64,000 nucleotides of DNA, from the NCBI RefSeq assembly GCF_000471905.2, contig NW_006498549.1:2279414-2343413 (forward strand). The letters run 5' to 3'. Below the pieces are notes generated by a model. The model was not told the origin of the DNA, ran no database searches, and saw nothing but the letters and a program-made list of their open reading frames with translations. Shown here piece by piece: positions 10,765-22,928 of the stretch. This stretch comes from Amborella trichopoda (lineage: Eukaryota > Streptophyta > Magnoliopsida > Amborellales > Amborellaceae). Made by a program: the position numbers and the translations under genes. How positions within the stretch are numbered: the first letter of the stretch is position 1; every line of letters starts with the position of its first letter.

Positions 10765-11040
10765 AAGGCGAGGAGTGTGTCCGTGCAGGGTAGTGTTGAT
10801 GCCCTGGGGGTGAGCTTAATACCCAAGCGGGATGTGTCCGCGCAGGGATGGTGACCCAAGAGGGATGTGTCCACGCAGGGTAGAGTGTTAATGCCTAGTG
10901 GGGGGGGGGGGGGGGGGGTTGACCAAAGCGGGATGTGTCCACACAGGGTGGAGAGTTGATCCCCACAGGGGGACTTGCGACCCAGGCGGGGCATGTTCAC
11001 GCAGAGTAGAGAGTTGATGCCCATGAGGGATGGCTTGTCT
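10765..11040. repeat. GGGATGTGTCC minisatellite with poly-G tract
   Basis: Four to five diverged units, roughly 55-65 bases, contain 'cccaagcgggatgtgtccacgc', then 'agggtagagagttgatgcc'. Between two units lies a run of 19 consecutive G (10,900-10,918). The minus-strand ORF across this block (10,638-11,063) is repeat-derived. Confidence 0.65.
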
Positions 11041-11226
11041 TGAAGATGACACACGGCTGACAAAGCGTCTGATGATTGGCGTTAGGTCAGAGAGAGAGTG
11101 ACACTTGGACGATGGGGCGGTGGAAGAGATCCAGCATGTGATATGTCGATGATGTTTTATTTGTGGCGAGGCGGCAGAAGATTTTTTTGTGATGACAACA
11201 TGGAGGTGAGGTGCCATAAGGTGTAA

Positions 11227-11655
11227 ATGTTCGTAGAACGAGATGCCACCGTAATGACATGTGTCAATGTGGTTGGACGACGTGCTGCTCGAGAAGTGGT
11301 GAGCTTTAATGATGGGCCTATGGATGCTATAAAAGAGCCTAGGCCAGAGAACATGAAGGCAGCGCTTTCGCTTTGTCTCTGTAAAGTCCCTTGTCTACAA
11401 ATCCTATTGGTGGAGGACACGCAAAAACTTTTCTTTTTTCTGTGCTTCATTGGGAGGGCCAGATCTTATGTTGCGGCCGGCTGTCAGGTCCCAGCTTTTG
11501 GGGTGCGTCTGAGCGTTAGGCGTCTGAGTGAAGATGTTCGACCTAGCGGAAGGCGGCAGTGGATCCGTGCTGGATGGCGGGCATGTGGCTTCAGGGCCCC
11601 TCTATTTGTACAGAATCCATGTCATTCGGTCCACGACCGTGTAGAAGATGTGTAG
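11227..11655 (+). pseudogene. Unrecognised ORF (142 codons) over a TATA-like site
   Basis: This is an open frame of 142 codons without a domain I recognise. A good TATA-like motif, CTATAAAAG, lies inside it at 11,327-11,335, so the 5' part would be promoter rather than coding if that box is used. The surrounding element runs on the minus strand, so this frame and promoter would be antisense. Antisense promoters and extra ORFs between integrase and the 3' LTR are known in some Tat-lineage elements. This assignment is by position only. Confidence 0.25.
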
Positions 11656-11720
11656 GGTCAGCCACCCTGAATCCCATCATACCTCTTCAAATATGATGGT
11701 AAATTGCAGGGGGGGTGGCT
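11640..11720 (-). pseudogene. Possible gag fragment (minus strand)
   Basis: On the minus strand the end of an ORF (11,658-11,972) reads PSYLKRYDGIQGG, resembling the P..YDGTTDP opening of the Ty3/gypsy gag domain. Nothing downstream (leftward) continues the domain convincingly. It could be coincidence. Confidence 0.25.
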
Positions 11721-12091
11721 GGCCAGTGATCCTTTTGGTGCTGGCCGACCGATTGGGGGATCGGGTAGGCTTGGTGGTTCGGTGCTTGGGCGAACTGTTG
11801 GTACATGGAGCAGGGCCGTTGTTGCTGCTCGAGTAACCAACATCTGGCTGCTCACCCCTACTGAAGGGGCAGGAGAAAGAGGAGGTGCTCTTTGGTTTTC
11901 TTCAAGGCTTGCTTGAAGAATTGGACACAACCTCTTCGAAGGCACCACCACTGTGAGAAGGCAATGGAGCATTTGAAGGGAATAGGCTTACTTCAGAACG
12001 GATGTACTTTTTTGTGTTGAAGTTACATATTTTTTTGTAATGACAAACATGTAGTCCTTCTTTTTTTTTTCATGACATAAAATCTTCCTTC

Positions 12092-13663
12092 GTGTTGAAT
12101 TCTCTTTCTCTACCTTGTGCACCTTCTTTGCTCATGGTTTGCTTCGCCTTGTTTTTTCTTGGTTCAGTTCATATCCCTACTGATGGTGAGGATAAGAAAT
12201 GGTGCATAGGGTGCCCGTTGTGCCGGTGGGGCAGCTATCGCTTGTTTTCACTTGGTGGTTGGGACGCGCTTGCGGGTTTTCATCCCAACCCTTGGGGTAT
12301 GCGTCATTTTAGATTTTCACAAGGACCCTGCAATTTTTTTTTTTTTGAGGACCATGGAGGGTCCTGTGTGTGCGGGAGGGACAAGGGGTGGAGTTTGTTT
12401 TCCCTTAGGGTGTGGTGTTGTGCGAGTTTGCATCGAGCTTTTGAGTGGGTCTAGGATTTGTACGGGCCAAGAGGGGAAGGGTCGTGTACCTGAGCAGCGT
12501 TCTGACGGTGGTAAGTGCGTCATCTTCGATGAACCGCATCACACATGCAGAGCAGTAAATGCTGCATGCCGAATGAGAGGGTTACATGTCGAAATTTCCA
12601 GCGAGTTGGTGGACATACAGGGTGAGATCGCCTCCCTGCAAGTCTACATAACAGATTTGAGAGTTGGCCGACATCAAAACAGGGCAGTGATGGCCGTAAG
12701 GTCTCACTGGCTAGTGCGCGTGGGATCCGATGTGGATGAGCTCCTTAGTTCGACCGTGAGAGTTACAAAGAGTGTTTCTCTTTGAAGAGCAAAAGCAAGC
12801 AGCGCTAGAAGATGCACAGGTTCTAAGGGTGAAGATGCGCGATGCACTTGACTTCTTATGAAGGTCTTTCTTTTTTTTGTCTACGGGTTTTAGATGCCCA
12901 CCAAAGTTTTGTAACCTCCTTGTATGTGAATAAGATGGCCATTTTTTCTTTTCTTATTCTTGATGCTCAATCTATCAAGGTTTTGCTTTCGCGCTCTTGC
13001 TTTGAATGTTGTCTCTGCCTTAAAGGAAACAAGGGGACGAACCCAAAATCCTAGTGGGAAGGCATTTGAGTATCCTCATGTTTGTTGTGAAAAACCGGTA
13101 GGGTTTTCGTTCCTGACATTTGCATTTTATTTTTATTTTTTGTTGAGGAGGTAGTTTTAAAGTCATACCGTTGTGACTATAGGGAGGCGAGTTTAGAGTC
13201 TTTCCTTGGAGACCATGAATAGAGTGTGTTTTTTCAGCCTCTTGCCCTTGTAGGGTGTACCGCGGATGGTCCATGCAGTAATGTATTGACTTCCCTCGAC
13301 GAAGAGAATTTGCCTCGGGATGAAGTCATACAAGGTAGGGAAAGGGTGAGAGGATGGCACCTCAACAGGGCATCGACGGGACTTGAAGTTGTAGGTCTAG
13401 GCCATTGGGATTTTTCGATTTTCCCACCTTTCTTTAAGCACCCAAGGCTCTTGAGCTCGGGGTGCGAGCACCATATTTTCCTGGCGAGCCGCCTCCCTTC
13501 CAATGTTCTTCACCTTTTTTGTGACCATGGTACACCTCCCATGGTGCGGGCACCTATGCTGGGGTCTATGAAGTGGACGTTTCAAGAGTTCTTGGGGCTG
13601 GGCTTCGAACCCGCTCTGCCCCCTGATGAGATTGGGGCCCTTCGTCAGGAGTTCTGTCCATGA
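12092..13663 (+). other. Region with unrecognised plus-strand ORFs (120, 177 and 145 codons)
   Basis: Three frames lie here: 12,092-12,454, 12,252-12,785 and 13,226-13,663. The second ends in a stretch with alternating hydrophobic residues that could form a short coiled coil. None shows a domain I can name. They lie between minus-strand 3' minisatellites (10.4-11.0 kb) and minus-strand gag (14-15.3 kb), where pol should be, and are antisense to it. They may be decayed antisense ORFs of a Tat element or chance frames. Homology search would decide. Confidence 0.2.
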
Positions 13664-13974
13664 GCAAAGGCTTCCTACCGATTAGGACTATCCAGCTGCC
13701 TTGTAGGTATCCTTGGAGGATGGATATGAACCCGTGGTAGTGGCATAAGTCCTACTCGCTCCTCTGATGTTAGCGGCACCAAAGGCCTCGGCCTTTATCG
13801 GTAGTTCGCCCCTGTTTCTTTGGGGTGCAGGGTACTATCATCTCGTGCTGCACCAATATGTCAAAGAGGGCAGAAAACCAGAGGGTAAAATTCGATCTTT
13901 GGGATCTCATCCTCTGACTCCTCTTGAAGTGTTACCATATGGGAGGATTCGAGGGCTTCCAAATCAGTCTTGAG

Positions 13975-15290
13975 GTCCTCTAGGATGATTTTCCCCTTCT
14001 AGATTACGGCCCCAATGTGGTCTTTCAGCTAAATGCAGTCTTGCACTGGATGGCCTAACATCTAGTGGTAAGAGCAGTAGTTGGTGTGATTGACCCATTC
14101 TGCCTGATCTGACCGCTTGCTGAGGGGAAGGACCACCATGTCTTGCTCAATTAGCATCCTAAGGAGGGTTGGCACCCATGCCATGTTGAAGCTGTACTGC
14201 CGACTGAGTTTTCGCTTGAACTCCTCGGTCCTGTGGTAGCTTTGTGGAGGAGGCACCCTATTATAAGCTTGTTTTTTGGATAGCTGTTGTTGCACTGCCT
14301 CTTGAATCCTTGGCTGTAGGCCTCAAGAAGTATCTAATGTCAGCATGGGAGCCACATTGGGCCCAGGTTGGGAGGTGGTTGTGACCGCCGTGCTGATCAG
14401 GTTTCTTGATTGACCAGCGTGAGGGTTGGCTTTGTCGCTTCGAGCTTGCCCTCCCCCACCTCCATGATGTTTTAGCAAGGTTTCGATCTTAACCACTTTA
14501 GTAATCATTTCGGACAGAGAGACTAGGTTGGAGGCTTCAACATGTAAGTATTCCTTAAACATGTTTGGACGGCCTCAATGTCCCTCATGGAGCTGCTTTG
14601 CCACATCGTGAGACCTCTCCATCTTTGGATGTATTGACCCACGGACTCGTCAAGGTTTTAGGCCATAGTGAGGAGCTCTATAGCCTGAACATCTGGCTTT
14701 TCTTCATAGAAGCGTTTATAGAATAGCTGCTCCATCTCTCGTCAGGAGTGGGCTAAGTTAGGCTGCAGGCGGGGGTACCATTTGAAGGTAGGCCCAACCA
14801 AAGTCTCTATAAATTGCCAGAGTAGAAGTCTGGGGTCTGAGGTTGAATCTTGGCACGCAGATATGAAGTGAACCACATGCTGGCGAGGTGAACCCATGCC
14901 ATCGAAGGTTGGCAGCCTCCCCTTTTGGTACCCAACAGGAAAGGTGACCTGATCAATAGAAGGTGGGTAAGGCTTCTCGTACGAAACACCTCCTTATGTT
15001 TTTAACACCCACAAGTATTGGATGCTTTCGTTGATAATCTGCTGCACGTCCTTCTGCGTAAACATGAGAGAGCCGCTTGAGGGGCTACATAAGAATGGAC
15101 CTCAAAGGAGGTAGGAGGGAGTGGAGGCCTCGGTGTTTGAGCCGTAGGGGTTTGCTGTGGTCTATCCTCTTCTCCGAGTGGCGGCTGAAGGGGAGAGTTC
15201 ATCTCTTGATGGGAAGAGACTGTGGGCAGAGAGTCTTCAAGCCCTTTGAGCCTATCCAAGATGTTGTTTAGGAAAATCTAGAAACAGGCT
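13975..15290 (-). pseudogene. gag: gag pseudogene (Ty3/gypsy Tat-type), minus strand
   Basis: Read on the minus strand from about 15,290, a short coiled-coil-like stretch (FLNNILDRLKGLEDSL) precedes a Pro-rich linker. The Retrotrans_gag domain follows with frameshifts: TFDGMGSP near 14,910, FKWYPRLQPN near 14,780, YKRFYEEKPDVQ near 14,715 and YIQRWRGLTM near 14,630. The HVEASNLVSLSEMI segment (14,562-14,323) matches HVEASNLTSMLELI in the plus-strand element at 27,720. The CSYH...GHPVQDC motif ends it near 14,025, with one stop between the two halves. No pol follows leftward. It is an independent, decayed copy in the opposite orientation to the main element. Confidence 0.8.
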
Positions 15291-16400
15291 ATCGGGTTTT
15301 CAGGTTCTTCTGCATCATGGTTCACTGCCATTACCTCGAATGGCTGGTCCGAGTCGAGTAATTCAGTGGGAGGAGCGACCCTAGTCTTTTTTGCGCTATG
15401 GTCGGGCACTCCGAGTAGCATGGGTTGGGCTTTCCCCATCTGAGCCCTAGATTGTTTTACGGCTCGTGTGAGTACGGGCTCCGGATGACCTCGAGGTTGG
15501 GCTACTGTCGAGCCTGATGCTTGAAGGCCTTGGGGTCCTGGCTCACCATGGAAGGGCGTGTGACAATCTAAGGGTCATGTCCTTTCAACTGGCACTTGAC
15601 GGCCTTGGGGCAACGGTTCGGGCAAAGCAGGTTCGCTTTTGTGCGTCTCAACAACATTGGAGTGGGCCATGTCGTTGATCTCGGGTTCCTCCGTGTCTTA
15701 TAAGGAGTGGATCCAGTTTTGCTTCGATATGTCTTTTGTGATAGAAGACTCTACTTTTTGTGGGAGGGACGAGACTTCCATCCCCCTTGCCTGCTTGATC
15801 CGTAGGTTCCGGTAGATCCTTCCTCAAAATTCGATGTGATTCCAGTCTTCTTTTTGGTAGGCTCATTCGGTTGATGCGTGGGTGAACTTGATCAGCTCGA
15901 GCAAAGTGTGATGCTCGGGAAAGAGGGAGTTTGGAGGCAACACTGGTGGCTGAGGACCTTTTGAAGGAGAGGCAGGCCGACGGGTCATCGCTGATGGCAT
16001 CTTCCAATCTCGCACCCAGCGGCACGGGCTTGTTCGCATGTGCAGGGGAGGAGGAGTGGAGAGAATGGTGCTCGGAGGATCATCGACAACTAGGCGGTCT
16101 CCTCGAGCATCATTAGAAAGGGAATAAGACGAATAGGATGGGAAAAATTCTTTGAGAACCATGTTGTGAGCTCCTCGGAAGAAGTCGGTGGAGCGGTGGA
16201 CACTCGTCCCTCGTTGCAGCCAGCGACATCTTTTGACCTGCATGTGTGTGTGCGATCCATGGTGGTTTTCGGGGCGACCGCGGGGCCAACCCTCTGTGGG
16301 GTGAGGGGAGGGGTACTCGTGGTACCCTCCCGTTTAGTTGGTGAGGCCTTAAGCCATCGAGCATTAATGTGCATTCATTTATGGGGCTTTCGATCGTCTC
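15290..16400 (-). other. Leader/ORFs upstream of minus-strand gag
   Basis: Upstream of the gag in element orientation are overlapping minus-strand frames at 15,648-16,025, 15,863-16,243 and 16,090-16,374 (125, 126 and 94 codons). They are basic and Pro/Ser-rich, and I do not recognise them. The plus frame 16,166-16,546 is their mirror image. By analogy with the other elements here this is 5' leader or an upstream ORF. No PBS or LTR end could be fixed to its right. Confidence 0.3.
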
Positions 16401-16639
16401 GATGCCCTTGTGTTTGTCAGGCTTCGGCCTTTGAGCTACCTCGAGCTATAGAGTTAATATGCATGGTGCGGGTGGCATCAAAACCACCCGGGTTGCGTCC
16501 GGGTAGGAAGAGAACCGAAACGGTTTGGGAGACCTTATTTTATTAAAACATTCTCTCTCTTACCTAACGAACTTATTTACCTTATTTTAGTCAAAACTCT
16601 CTCTCTATCTTTTAACCGATTTATCTCTCTTTTTTTTCT

Positions 16640-17255
16640 TTTTATTTGCTTTACCTCCCCTGATGTCACCCATTATACCTGAGTGCACTTTATCCAATTA
16701 CTTCATTTATTTTTACTTTATTTTATTTTTCTTATTCATTCATTCTATCTTCATTCATTTCTATTTACTTTATTTTATTTTATTTTATTCAATTTATCTC
16801 TTTTTATATTGTTTCCATCACCCCATTTTATTTTATCTTACCTTATTCATTCATTCTATCTTCATTCATTTCTATTTACTTTATTTTATTTTATTTTATT
16901 CAATTTATCTTTTTTTATATTGTTTCCATCACCCCATTTTATTTTATCTTACCTTATTTTAATTTATTCCTGTACTTTATTTTATTTACCCCACTTATTT
17001 TATTTTAATTTATCTTTATCTTCCTTATTTTATTTACCGTATTTATTTTATTTTATTTTTCTCACCTCCTTCACCTTATTTATTTACCTTTATTCCATTT
17101 TATTTTATTCCGCATATTTTATCCTACTATCCCTCAATCTATTTTTATTCATTTATTTTATTTTAATTATCTCATTTTATTTTATTTTCTTTCATCCCTT
17201 TTATTTTATTTACCTCAGTTTATTCATTTCATTTCACTTCATTCCATTTTAATCC
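16640..17255. repeat. TTTTA/ATTTC-rich low-complexity DNA with a 111-bp tandem duplication
   Basis: About 600 bases are almost only TTTTA, TTCATT and TTTATC words. The word CATTCTATCTTCATTC occurs at 16,741 and again at 16,852, and the following ~110 bases are nearly identical, showing a tandem duplication. The Phe/Leu/Tyr-rich ORFs (16,663-16,962 and 16,683-17,252) reflect composition, not genes. Confidence 0.85.
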
Positions 17256-17439
17256 TAATTCCATTTTGGACCTTTCGAAGTCTAGATAATCGAGGTCCTT
17301 AACAGTATTCCATCAGGCTAATGCTCATTGATTTTTCTTTTGACACCACTTTGACTCAAGAAGAAGGAAGAGAAGATGTTTAGAGAGAAAGGACTTTGGA
17401 GAATAGGAGGAAGGAGAGAACTTCTTATATTTCATCGCC

Positions 17440-17640
17440 CCGGGGTCAGCCCTGTAGCCTTTTTTTCCCATGCTTGGGGTTCCTTTCGGATTATCAGCCC
17501 AGTGGATTTTTTTTTTTTTTTATCGCTCCAGGGCCCCTTTCGAGTATTCAGCTAGCCCAGTAGCCTTTTCTTTCAACGCTTGGGGTTCCTATCGAATTTT
17601 CAGCCCAGCAGATTTTTTTTTATATTTAATTTTTAAGAAG
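17440..17640. repeat. Minisatellite 'GCCCAGTAGCC...CTTGGGGTTCC' with poly-T
   Basis: Three units, each with 'gcttggggttcct', 'tcgg/atttatcagcccag' and a run of 8-15 T, lie head to tail with a variable period near 65 bases. Length differences are mainly in the T runs. Confidence 0.6.
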
Positions 17641-18719
17641 AAAACAATTGACAAAGGAAGAGGGGGAGGAGGAAGAAGGAGAGTCAAGGTGCCTTTCTTT
17701 TTCTTTTTCTTTTCTTTTTTGTTGCAGCAGTTCACTCTAAGATTATGTATAAATTCGATCATCTTTCCCTCCTCCAAGTGGCAGGGAGGTTCTAATATCG
17801 ATTATCCTCTTATTTCCCTCACGCCAGGTTGGCATCCAATATCTCTTTAACAATAGTTGCTGAATTTTTATCAAACTTTTTCTTTGAACTACTCTACTTG
17901 AAGCTTGATTTTGGGACCAAAAAAAAAAAAATCACTCTTAGTTTCGTAATCCCTCAATCTTTTGCATGGATGGATAAGCTCATCAGGGTTTTCCCATTAA
18001 TGGAGTACTTTATGTTACACATTAGGCGTTAATGCCTTTTGAAGTGTGAGGCATGAATGCCTCATTCGGTTATTTGCAAGGGGTGAGTGATCACCCAACT
18101 CCTTTTCGATTATCTTTTTCATTGCAAATTTTGTGTTGCTTTTCGAAGGTTAACTTTATAGTAGGCTCCTTCTCAGCGCTCAAGCTTGGGTGAGACTCTT
18201 GCGCAGGAAGAGTGATTGAGTTACTATTGGATGACCTTATGGCAAGTTGGGAGTTAACAAACAGGAGCTCAATGTCATTAATTGCCCTTGTCGTGCTGTC
18301 TTCATGAGAGGAGATTGCCCATATTGAATAGTTTGATGGGGTTACCCATGCAGGGTTTTCTGTTCCGTTGGGAACTTGGTCTTCATGAGATGAACTTCCT
18401 TTATATGGGAGTGCCCCAGTTATTGGAGTTGTGCTCTTGCCCCATTTAAGGTCCGAAATTCTCTCATCTTTAGGAGGTGGCCCAATTTGGCCCTCAGCTT
18501 TTAATTCCTCTTCCCAGATGGGTGGATCATCTAGGACGTCTTGTGAAGGTGACCCAAGTGACCACCTTACAATATCTAAGGCTCAAGCTCTATCGATTTT
18601 AGTGAAGGTGTGAAATCATTGGGAATAGTCACATCTGGGCTCTTTGCTTCTTCACTATCTACAACTAGGTTCATCTTAGAAGGTGACTCAATTAAATCTT
18701 CTATGATTAAGCCAGCCCG
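17640..18719. other. No gene recognised
   Basis: The stretch has only short ORFs. The segment 18,390-18,560 contains CCCCAGTTATTGGAG, similar to the reverse complement of 48,375-48,410 (the 3' internal end of the LTR-II element), so part of it is likely the 3' end of a minus-strand element. I see no coding content. Confidence 0.4.
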
Positions 18720-18910
18720 AGCGTGACACGGACCCAAGTGAAGAAAGTCCTGCCTCACGACCCTAATTCCTCTCTCACCGGCTAGTACTCATGCCCACGT
18801 CTTCTTTACGTGGCTCCCGACAGAGCGATCTCAGGTCCTGGGTCCATCTCGAACCCGAAACCATGCAAATAGGTCAACCCGACCTGGAGAGCAAGATCTA
18901 GACACCTAAC
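18720..18910 (+). mobile_element. LTR 3'-end fragment (U5), plus strand
   Basis: The order 'gccagcccgag', 'ctcctctctcaccgg', a small hairpin (CCACGT/ACGTGG at 18,795-18,813), 'gagcgatctcaggtcc', then 'gagcaagatctagacacctaac' copies the last ~190 bases of LTR-I with many substitutions. It is a diverged U5 end with no matching U3 in front. Confidence 0.55.
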
Positions 18911-18959
18911 TAATGATTGCCATCATGCAGGGCTCGATGCTACGATCATTTTTATAATA

Positions 18960-19919
18960 ATTTTAAGCCACGAATCACACTTTAAAGGCATGATCACGTA
19001 ATTTGAAATTTGAATAGATCTTGAAAACTTTTGATTGATAGTGTGTCTTCATCTTGATGTTTTTCTTTGATTCTTCGCTGAATTACGCTGAGCATGTCAC
19101 CACGATCACGTTGCAATGAACATGACGCGATTTGGTGCTCGAATGAAAATTTGACAAACTTGAACTTTTGGCCGAAAATTAGGATTCCGTGCTATCAGAA
19201 TCTGCAGTGACTTCAATTGGATCATATGCAAAATCTGACCGTTCATCATGCTCGGGGATCAGACCAACAATAGCCACAGACCTTACACAAGAGATGAAAC
19301 TGGTCTCGTATTGATTGGGCTCGCGGGCGTTATGATATGGCCGCTCGAGTGAGTGGAGGTCCTACTGATTTTCTGCAACATGTTTCTTCAAATGGCGAAC
19401 TTCTCTCTGACGTTTCTCCTTACTCCGACATCGTCACGGGACGTACCACATATCGAAATGCTTATTTCGATGAGATGAACACGCTCCAACAAGTTTGAGT
19501 GTGATCTGATCTCGAATAAGGAAGATATGTATGTCGCAAGTTCACTATTATTGACTGTGCTTTAATGGCGTTTAGTTGCAGAGTGGCCACATGAGAATAG
19601 TGTGCGACTCTTCCTGTTTCGGTCTTTTACCCATAACTTCTTCTTGGAGTGTACGTTTAAGTTGAAATTTGATTCTTGGGGGTTTTCAACCATGCCGGAT
19701 CCAATAGAGGTGGTCATATGACCATTTGATGCTTCGAGAGTAGGGTTCCAATGAGACGAAACTTGGAAGGAAGCTTTTAGGAGTCCTTATGAAGATTTTG
19801 ACACATTTTGGGGCCATTATGAGATTGTTGAAATTTCCATGCTTGTCAAGTTAGGTTTACCGACTTCTCTCTTTTATTCAGCATTGGAGACCTAGGGTGC
19901 TGAAAAATGTCTTCAAACA
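18960..19919 (-). mobile_element. LTR-I fragment C (U3 part), minus strand
   Basis: The sequence matches the reverse complement of the first ~1 kb of LTR-I (compare 60,060-61,040 and 2,330-3,216) and ends precisely at the LTR terminus ...CTTCAAACA at 19,919. The promoter, R and U5 are absent. It stands head-to-head with the plus-strand U5 fragment at 18,720-18,910. Confidence 0.7.
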
Positions 19920-19944
19920 GCCGTCCATGCAGATGAGTGAAGAA

Positions 19945-20082
19945 AAGAAGAGAGAGAAAATATGGAAGCTTCTACCATCCAGGATACATAATTGAGAAGA
20001 GAGAGATAACATGGATGGCGATGAGCTTCTGCCATCCATGACATAAAATTAAGAAGAGAGAGAAACTAGCGTTCATGCCCAA
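19945..20082 (-). repeat. Reverse-oriented 57-bp LTR-I repeats
   Basis: Two to three units of the type CATGGATGGCGATGAGCTTCTGCCATCCATG lie between the LTR fragment ending at 19,919 and copy B. They are the reverse complement of the array at 23,703-24,475 and probably derive from a truncated minus-strand LTR. Confidence 0.6.
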
Positions 20083-20999
20083 GCGAGGATACAAGATAGA
20101 GAGAAGTTGTTGATCCGTGAAGAAAGTTGCAGGAAAATCAACAGTGACACGCCTCGCTCGATCCGCCAAATCATGGTGGATGAGAATCGAATTGACATGA
20201 GACTAGTTCCATCGTGTGCATAAAGTCTAGGGCTATCTCTGGTTTGAACTCCGTACATGATGAACAATCAGATTTTGTACACGACACCAACAAAGTGACT
20301 GCAAATTTCGGTGCTGGAATTTCAAATTCCGACTGAAACCCAAAAGTTACAAAATCTTCGTTCGGGCATGAAATCCAGTTGCGTTTGTTGCCACGTGATC
20401 GTGACGAAATGATTAGTGTATTCCAACGAAGAAATCAAGGAAAAGCATCAAGAAACGAGTCCACTCTCGATCTGAAGTTTTCATGATTCATCCAAATTTC
20501 AAGTCGCATGATCCTGGCTTAAAAACACGATCCATGGCTCGAAGTTGCTATCAAATTGATCGCCATGCCGAGCCCTACAAGAAAGGAATCATCTTTCGAT
20601 CAAATGGGCACGAGAGCAACCCCGGATCATCCATGAAAGATCACACACGTTCTAAGACAGCAGCAGGGAATATTTTGAAATTCCATGGATTGTTAGGCAA
20701 GGGCAAAACTATCATTTTGCACCCATTTTTTGAAATTTTATTTAGTTCAATTAAATTGTAGTTATCATCAATTGAGATATGTTTTTTGGCAACCACCCAT
20801 GTTTGGCCCAATTCTATAAATATATGCTAAACTTAATTGTAAAGGGTTGACAGGCTCTTCCCAGTTCCCCCTCAGACTTTCAATTGATCAATAAAGTTCA
20901 TGTTTCATCTTTGAATTCATGGGTGCTCTTGGAAAGAGAAAGAGTAGAGAGAAGAAAAGGGCTGGTATCTCTTGGTAAGGTAATTTTGTCTCTCCTCCT

Positions 21000-22240
21000 C
21001 TCATCTCTATCTCTTTCTCTCTCCTCCTCTCATTTTTCTATTTCTCTCTCCTTTTTTCTGTCTCTTGTTTCTTATCTCCTTTTTTCCTTCTTTTCTCGGC
21101 TTTTCTCTCCTCTTCTCTATGAACATGCATGGTTGTGGCAGAGCCGTGCATGTCATATTCCTCCTCTTTCTCTGACCTACACGATGATGATAGCACTGTG
21201 TGTGTCCCATTCTCTCTTCTTCTTCTTCTTTTTCTCGATCTTTCTCTCTATTTCTCTCTGACTGAATGTGCATGGTTATGACAGCACCATGCATGAACCT
21301 CTCTCTGTGTATTTTATTTTCTCTATCTCTCGCACACGGCGATGGCAACACCGTGTGCATTTTCTTCTCTTTCTTCCTCTTCTTCGTCTTCTCCTTATTT
21401 CTCCCTTCTACTTTCTTCTCTATCTTTCTCTCTGTCTCTCTCTGTCTAAATAAGCATGGTGATGGCAACGTCGTGAACGAATCTCTTTCTCTACTTTCTT
21501 CTCTATCTTTCTCTTTGCCTCTCTCTATTTGAACATGCATGACGATGGAAACGCCGTGCACAAATCTCATTCTCTACATTCTTCTCTCTACTTTCTTGTT
21601 TATCTTTGTCTCTATCTCTCTCTCTCTGAACATGCGCAACAATGGCAATGCCGTGCACGAATCTCTTTCTCTACTTTCTTCTCTTTGCTTTATCTCTCTC
21701 TCTCTATTTCTCTTTGTCAGAACACGCACGACAATGGACATGATATGCACGAATCCATTTCTTCTCACTTCTCTCTCTGCTCTATCTTTCTCTCTGTCTC
21801 TCTTCGTCTGAACATGCACATCGATGGCAACGTCGTGCACGAATCTCTCTTTTTGTTTTCTTCTCTCTTTGATACACATTGTGGTGGTAACGTCGTGTGT
21901 GTTTCTTTCTGTCCTCTAATATGTGCAGTGATGGCAACACCGTGCATGAATCTCTTTTTCTGTTTTCTTCTCTGTTTGACACACATGATGGTGGTAGCGT
22001 CATGCGTGTTTCTTTCTCTCCTCTTTCCTTATTTTTCTTCTCTCTTTCCTAATATCTTTCTCTCTCTTTCTTGCTTTCTCCTCCAGCTCTTTCCCAATTT
22101 CTCTCCTCGCTTTCCCTTGCCCTCTCTTCTTTTCTTTCTTCTCTCTCTACTTTCCTTTCCTCTTTCTCTTTCTTAAAATCCTCTTTCCTTCTCCTTGTCT
22201 TTCTTGCCTTCACTATGATATTCCTTCTCTCTCTCCTCTC
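21000..22240 (+). repeat. CT-rich U5 array of stem-loop islands (copy B)
   Basis: Roughly ten islands, about 60-110 bases apart, sit between CTCTTTCTCT runs. The island at 21,123-21,153 has arms ACATGCATGG and CCGTGCATGT (10 pairs, one G:U); that at 21,332-21,358 has GCACACGG and CCGTGTGC (8 pairs). Both have loops of 11 bases. Others (21,463, 21,536, 21,634, 21,722, 21,813, 21,880, 21,925 and 21,980) are less perfect. The long Ser/Phe-rich ORFs on both strands here are composition artefacts. Confidence 0.7.
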
Positions 22241-22928
22241 TAGTCATACACGACGATGCTCATCGTCGAGTATGACATTCTCAATCTTCCATTATGTTCT
22301 CGAAATATGTGCAGTGAGCCAAGCCTTAACCGGAGTGGCAGGCCGGGCCTCTGTCCAAATTTCCCCTTTCCCATGTGGTGCACGGTAATGATCATCGCTA
22401 CACATGACATTCCTTTTTCATTCTTATCTCTCTCTCTGTCAAGGACGACAGAAGTCCATCATCGTCCATGTTCTTTCGCTCTCTTCATTCTCTCTTTTCT
22501 TCTTTTCTCCCTATTATATTCTTTCTCTCTCTTCTTTTCTCCTCTCTTCTTTCTCTTTCTTCTTCTTCTCCCTCTCTCATTTGACTGAGGGATAAGTCTT
22601 ACTCTATCACGGTAGTCTCGTCATCGAGCAATATTGCTGCCGTACCGATCTCATTACCCTGCCCGTCTTACTGGCATGTAGAACTAGCCGTTGTGTCACA
22701 CTGGCCGATGTTAGTGTTCTGTCATAGAGTAGTACTGCTGCTGTGCCGGTTTATGTTACCGTGCCCGTCTTGCTACAACGTTAGGTCAATCATCATGCCA
22801 ATCTAGCCGCTGTGCTAGGCTAGTCACTGAGTCAAATGTCTCTTCTTTTCTTCTTCTTCTCTCTTCTTCCTTCTCCCAACCCTCATCTCATCATTTCTTT
22901 TATTTTCTCCTTTGAATGTGCACGCGTT

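Noticed and set aside
16663..17252. Membrane-protein-like ORF (Phe/Leu/Tyr-rich, 189 codons)
   Set aside because: The DNA is simple TTTTA/TTCATT sequence with a 111-bp tandem duplication; hydrophobic content follows from T-richness.
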